Shown here piece by piece: positions 59,813-64,000 of a DNA stretch of 64,000 bases. Every line of letters starts with the position of its first letter. Position 1 is the first letter of the stretch. Below the pieces are notes generated by a model. That model did no database searches and was not told where the DNA came from. It worked only from the letters and a program-made list of their open reading frames with translations. The translations under genes were made by a program, and so were the position numbers. This stretch comes from Dipylidium caninum (lineage: Eukaryota; Platyhelminthes; Cestoda; Cyclophyllidea; Dipylidiidae), in assembly GCA_017562135.1 (NCBI GenBank), contig QEYB01000926.1, positions 310,001 to 374,000 on the forward strand, in the 5' to 3' direction.

Positions 59813-61347
59813 CTGGAATTTATATGACATGTAAATTCGTGCACTACGAGGGGAAGAACATGGGACCCGAGGGCGAGAAGAAGGCGAGGAAGAGTAGGAG
59901 AGTGATGTCAAGCCATGCGGCAAAAGCTCTCACCTCAGATCGCTTTGCACTAATAAAAAAGTGCTTCTCACCAGATCCATGAGTACTTTGGGGGGGAGAG
60001 AGAACGTGTGTCAGGCAGTACCCCCATCCGGTTGTACCCTCTCCACAGATGAAGTATAACATTGTTTTGGCAGTTTGAGTGCCCTGGAATGGAGGCGAAG
60101 AGGGCAGAGACTCGCCCCTTAGCCTCAGTTTTTTGCCCTCAGTAGGCGGATAGAGTTGCGTGCAGAACGGTAGAATATGCTATTAATCTCAAAATCGACT
60201 TCCACACTTTTCTCCCAGGCCAACCGTCACGGTCACAGGGCCAAGAGTCAACTTGGAACACACAAACAAGATAACTTACGATCATCCAAACGCACCAATA
60301 TACACTAAAGGCCTTTCACTAGTTGCGGCACTTAGTACTCACATTACGGCCACCATGTGGCGCAGCTGGGGTGTAGATTTTCCGTGTCCTTCTGCCCCTG
60401 GACGCACTCGTAAGTTAACAGTGAAAATTGACCGGGCGACTCGCAATAGAGGCATATGATGGTAGGGAATCCCTCTTCTTTCCATCACTCTGCGCCCTGA
60501 TTTATCCCCATGGGGAGGATTTTCGTCATGATGCAGAAAAGGTGGATAAACGACGAGTCCACTTGACATTTTGACTAGGATTTTGACATGTCCGACGTAA
60601 AGATTATGGCCAACGCACAATTTGGATGACTGACAGTTTATGTATTCAATCTGTCCGAGGTAACATATGTATCAGCGGATTGTCTTTATTTAACAACTGG
60701 GGAATAGAGTACATTAAAATAACTAAAGAGGAAATACAATCTTCAATATTACCGACTGCTAACTTACAAAAAACTAAATAGTTACCTTTGTTCATTGGCT
60801 TAAAATGACGTTGGTATTTGGCGAAAAAGATGATCCAATTGTCACCAAAGAAAACGGAATTAATTGCATCTTGTTTTAGTTTAGTTAATCAAATTATCTG
60901 AGAGACGTTAGGACTCCATTAAGGCGGAAGGTTTGTAAAAGTTCCTTGCACATTCAGATTAAAAGACGAAGTGAACTCGAAAACAATTGGCGATAATTTA
61001 TGAAAAGACTACTCTTACGAAAAGAAAATGACATAAAAACAAAAAAGGATTAGTATACCTTTATGAGGATTGAGAAAAGAGAACATTCAGAGCCCATCAA
61101 CAGTAAAATCAACAACAAACGTGTATTACTGATGGGTATATCAGACCAAAAGGAAGAAACATAAAAGGAAGTTACAAATGGCTTCCACGTCTAAACCAAA
61201 TCGCTATTTAGAAGTTAACGGTTTACAAATACATCTAACTGTAGAAACCACAATCAATGAAGAAAAAAGACATGAAAGTTCGATATAATTGTCGATATGC
61301 AATCGTATAATGTGCTTCATTGTCTGTACAAGTGATTAGTAAGAATG

Positions 61348-61737
61348 TTACCCTTCATCATCTGAAATATTCTCTGAATCAGACGTTGTAGTGCTATAAT
61401 CCCAGTCGTCGGAAGAGGAGGATGATTCACGACGCTCCCTCTTGTGTTCACTTTCGTCAGCACTGCTTTCGTCGGACTCTGTAGAGGAAGAGGTATCCAG
61501 TGGATTAAAGTAACCTGTAGACTTGAGCACATTTGCCTCTTGGAGCATAGGAAGGAATGCACGAGCTTCGTAATTGTCGGGTTCAGCTTCAATTATCTTC
61601 TGACACAGCATGAGCGCAGCATCGAAGCGTTTGTACATCACACTGTCGAGAAATTCCAATAAAAGTTCGTTCGATGCACCCGAGCATGATGTCTCTGGCT
61701 GCTGTTGGTTGGAAGTACCGTCGCCAGATCCGGACAT
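61348..61737 (-). CDS. ERICH2: ERICH2-like acidic protein (129 aa, intronless)
   Basis: Single-exon gene on the minus strand starting MSGSGDG. Residues about 22-70 form a helical repeat-like block (LLLEFLDSVMYKRFDAAL, LCQKIIEAEPDNYEA) resembling the conserved domain of glutamate-rich protein 2 (ERICH2), where EFL-AVM, LCQ-IL and EP-N-A occur in the same order. The rest is a serine/aspartate/glutamate-rich tail ending in SDDEG with several casein kinase 2-type sites. The molecular role of this family is poorly known. The human protein is longer, so this is a compact form. Codon phase, ATG context and complementary homology make it credible. A 1.8-kb gap separates it from divergently transcribed APRT. 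Confidence 0.7.
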   Translation of the reverse strand: MSGSGDGTSNQQQPETSCSGASNELLLEFLDSVMYKRFDAALMLCQKIIEAEPDNYEARAFLPMLQEANVLKSTGYFNPLDTSSSTESDESSADESEHKRERRESSSSSDDWDYSTTTSDSENISDDEG

Positions 61738-63562
61738 TACAAGATGGGAAAGTAACCACCTAACTGCTATAAATTAGTTTACAAAATGTGGGGATCATCG
61801 TTGCCACTTAATTAAGTTAGTGATCCGCTGTATCTGGTTACTTGGTGAGTTATAACAAGGGTTAGGTCACTTATATTTTGCCAGTATAAAAGCTTCACAT
61901 ATATGTATTGGACGTTAGAATATTGTTATTCTGCCTAAGACGGTATGGTTTTTAACCAAATACACGGTTATGCTAAGTAAAGTAAAAGCTTATGCATTTA
62001 GAGGAATCTACTAATAAATATACTTTAAAAAGGAAATGGTAGCAAGAATTTAAGGCCTTTAAAAGTTGTAGTTTATGAAATTCATTTTTGTGCTATAATA
62101 TTCAATTGACGAGCTTAATCTCCATCATCAGCGTCAGAAATTGTATGAGTCTGTATCCGGAGATCTGCAACCATCTCGCATTAATTTTCGGCTTTTCTTA
62201 CAATGAGCACATCACAAAGTGAAGATCATTTCAAACAGAGCTTTTGTTAATCTAATTCGTTACGATGGATTAAAAGGTGTGTGTTCAGTTAACAACCCTT
62301 CAATTCTGTATGTCTAAGCCAAATTGACAATATCATTGGGGTCACAACTTGAGCACGCAAGTTTCAGGTCCGGAAAGAGCCTCCTCGATTCGCCAAATTA
62401 TGCCCACAACAACGGTGGTTTTTTTTATTGATTCTAAAAATACCAGATAGCAGAAGGCGCTCTCAGGTACATCAGCAATTCGTGGTGAATTTCTATCTCA
62501 ATTCAGCGGCCGATACAGCTTCAAACGTTGCGCCGTTACTCTCGAAATTATTATTTTTTGGGGATTTGTCGCGTTGGTCTAATTTCAAATCAACAGGTCT
62601 TTGGGTGGATCGTAAGCCTAGCCTTTTATGGTTGAAATCATTTTAGCGGAAATTAGTTGAAGTTCGATGTTGAATGCAAACGGTTGCAGTTGGCCTGTTA
62701 AGCATATTCTGTCTAGGTTTCATCTCAATGTAAACTTAAGTGATTAGTCAAAATCGTAGCAAGGTAAACTGAAGGCAGCAAATTTCATACAGCGTGGAAG
62801 TAAAATCAACGTTCTTTACAATATTACTATAATGGACTGATCATGACCATGTCTTGGAGGCAATTAATCTAGGCAATTTATCCATATACAAGGTAGAACG
62901 AAATAACTCAGGACTTACAGCTTAAACGGATCGGCTTAAGTGGATTTGGAAACCACTTTTTATACTTTAACACCATTAAAATTTATTTAGAAATTTGATA
63001 ATAGAATCCGGGCTACTATTCGTGATATATTTAAGCCAAAAACAATGGTGGATAAGGCGACTCTATCGTTGTCACGAAGAAAAACACTTAACGAATTTTG
63101 TTTAAAGTCGTATCAAGCATGCTTATACTAATGATTAGTTTTCTATGCAAAAGCTTCCGCAACATGCTACCATGCGCTGAAAGATAGCCAGGAAGCGTTA
63201 CAATGAGCATAAAACTGTTTTTTTGGTAAGTGAATGAGTTACCATAAATGACCCGGTCAACTTTGGTAGAATTTCCCTTAACGTCAAAATTATCATTTTT
63301 CCACCAGTGCATTACCACTATGCATTGGCAGTTAGAAGACAGTAACTTAAATTTCCTCAAGTATTCTGCTCAATTATAAGGTCTCAAATATCTTCAAATA
63401 TGCTTTCGAGGTCATCTCATTTGTGCACACCTGAATCTCTTGACCATAGAGAACGCAGCAAGTATGAATCTACTTTGATATCATTGGTTCGCACCACATA
63501 TAAAAACCAATCAGACATCGAATTCTTTTACCTTGGCTAAACTGCTTGAACGTTGCGTCGTT
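61738..63562. other. AT-rich divergent intergenic region
   Basis: About 1.8 kb between the divergent ERICH2-like and APRT starts, so promoters of both are expected. No coding exon is recognised. A possible APRT core promoter is at its right end. Confidence 0.5.
63483..63511 (+). promoter_or_regulatory. Candidate APRT core promoter (ATTGG, TATAAA, CCAAT)
   Basis: ATTGG at 63483-63487, TATAAA at 63499-63504 and CCAAT at 63507-63511 lie 52-80 bp before the APRT start codon. A TATA box here would place initiation near 63530, leaving a leader of roughly 30 nt. The motifs are seen; the function is inferred. Confidence 0.4.
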
Positions 63563-63991
63563 ATGAGTGTATGCATCCGCTGTCATAATTTTGTCTATTT
63601 TGCAGGATCAAAGGGAATATAGGATACGGCAAGCTATAAAACTTTATCCCGGCTTCCCTAAAGATGGCATAGTTTTCCTGTACGTTGTATTTCTCCTCAT
63701 TCTTCAGTGACGTTTTTCCCATTTTTCAAGACCAAACCGTCATCAATGATTGTGTCACTTGGATGGCAGAGGAGATCAAAACTCGTTTCACATCGAATGA
63801 TGAAGTAAGTGGTGCACAGGCATTTTGAGTATCAACAGACTGTTGATGCTATTGTAGGCTTAGAATCTCGTGGCTTCCTTTTTGCGATTCTTCTTTCAAC
63901 CCTCTTCAAAGTTCCCTTTGTCCCCATACGCAAAGCGGGCAAACTACCCGGCGAATGCGTACAAAGTTCCTACGATCTCGAATATGGTTCT
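63563..63991 (+). CDS. APRT: Adenine phosphoribosyltransferase, 5' part (cut by window end)
   Basis: Purine-salvage enzyme converting adenine and PRPP to AMP; parasitic flatworms cannot make purines de novo and rely on salvage. Exons: 63563-63568, 63606-63679, 63708-63804, 63839-63991, followed by a GTAAG donor at 63992. The three introns are 37, 28 and 34 nt, GT-AG with matching phases. The first coding exon is just ATG AGT, giving MSDQREYRIRQAIKL. Family marks: YPGFPKDGIVFLD, then VGLESRGFLFA, then RKAGKLPGE and SSYDLEYGS, corresponding to the human F-PTPGV, AGLDSRGFLFG and RKRGKLPG-SLEYG blocks. About 110 of the usual 180 or so residues are present. The PRPP-binding VDDLLATGGT-type motif lies beyond the window. 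An alternative to the tiny first exon is an upstream or trans-spliced start. Confidence 0.93.
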
Positions 63992-64000
63992 GTAAGTTGT

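Larger units (their letters stand above)
54309..61347. other. Intergenic region, possible GPCR 3' exons
   Basis: About 7 kb with no confident gene. It contains a CCTGC repeat (54559-54599), a G17 run (57194-57210), a CTC repeat (57255-57282) and a candidate exon at 59628-59812. If the GPCR is spliced, its TM6-TM7 exon may lie here, but I did not find an NPxxY-like signal. The last kilobase before 61348 is AT-rich and should include the 3' UTR of the ERICH2-like gene. Confidence 0.45.

Noticed and set aside
63563..63605. APRT start supplied by a spliced-leader AUG joined at 63606
   Set aside because: Possible in flatworms, but a 37-nt GT-AG intron gives an in-frame ATG AGT directly upstream, which is simpler.

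Overview
Nuclear DNA from a metazoan, most probably a parasitic flatworm and likeliest a tapeworm. Supporting this are spliced genes at roughly one per 10 kb, introns as short as 28-37 nt at the 5' end of one gene, tandem same-strand genes packed closely enough to suggest spliced-leader processing, and netrin-receptor, serotonin-synthesis and orphan-receptor genes. No rRNA or mitochondrial marker is present, so the species cannot be named from sequence alone.

Layout. 1-11.06 kb is GC-rich, microsatellite-rich non-coding DNA with a diverged tandem duplication (1.36-1.99 kb) and clustered CCAAT motifs just before the first gene. 11.06-24.91 kb (+) is a complete 14-exon UNC5-type netrin receptor (1,127 aa; phases agree at every junction). 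24.9-31.4 kb is GC-rich intergenic DNA with a probable UNC5 poly(A) signal. 31.38-35.05 kb (+) is an 11-exon tryptophan hydroxylase (475 aa). On the minus strand at 36.26-40.79 kb lies a compact same-strand series, in transcription order: a 68-aa single-membrane-span protein, an AIFM1-like flavoprotein, and ANAPC11. The first pair is separated by 120 bp containing an AATAAA and a 3' splice acceptor, as expected of a trans-spliced operon. 40.8-52.9 kb is AT-richer with no recognised gene. 52.97-54.31 kb (+) is a divergent rhodopsin-like orphan GPCR with five visible membrane spans. 54.3-61.3 kb has only a weak candidate exon (fibulin-like C-terminal module). 61.35-61.74 kb (-) is a small intronless ERICH2-like acidic protein. 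63.56 kb to the end (+) is adenine phosphoribosyltransferase, cut by the window edge.

Functional picture. UNC5 (axon guidance), tryptophan hydroxylase (serotonin, a major flatworm neurotransmitter) and the orphan GPCR are neuronal or signalling genes. AIFM1, ANAPC11 and APRT are housekeeping genes (mitochondria, cell cycle, purine salvage). The genes most worth a second look are AIFM1 (an apparent 1-nt frameshift plus loss of several cofactor-contact residues) and its operon-like arrangement. I found no convincing wholly new biological system; the features above are the strongest unusual signals.
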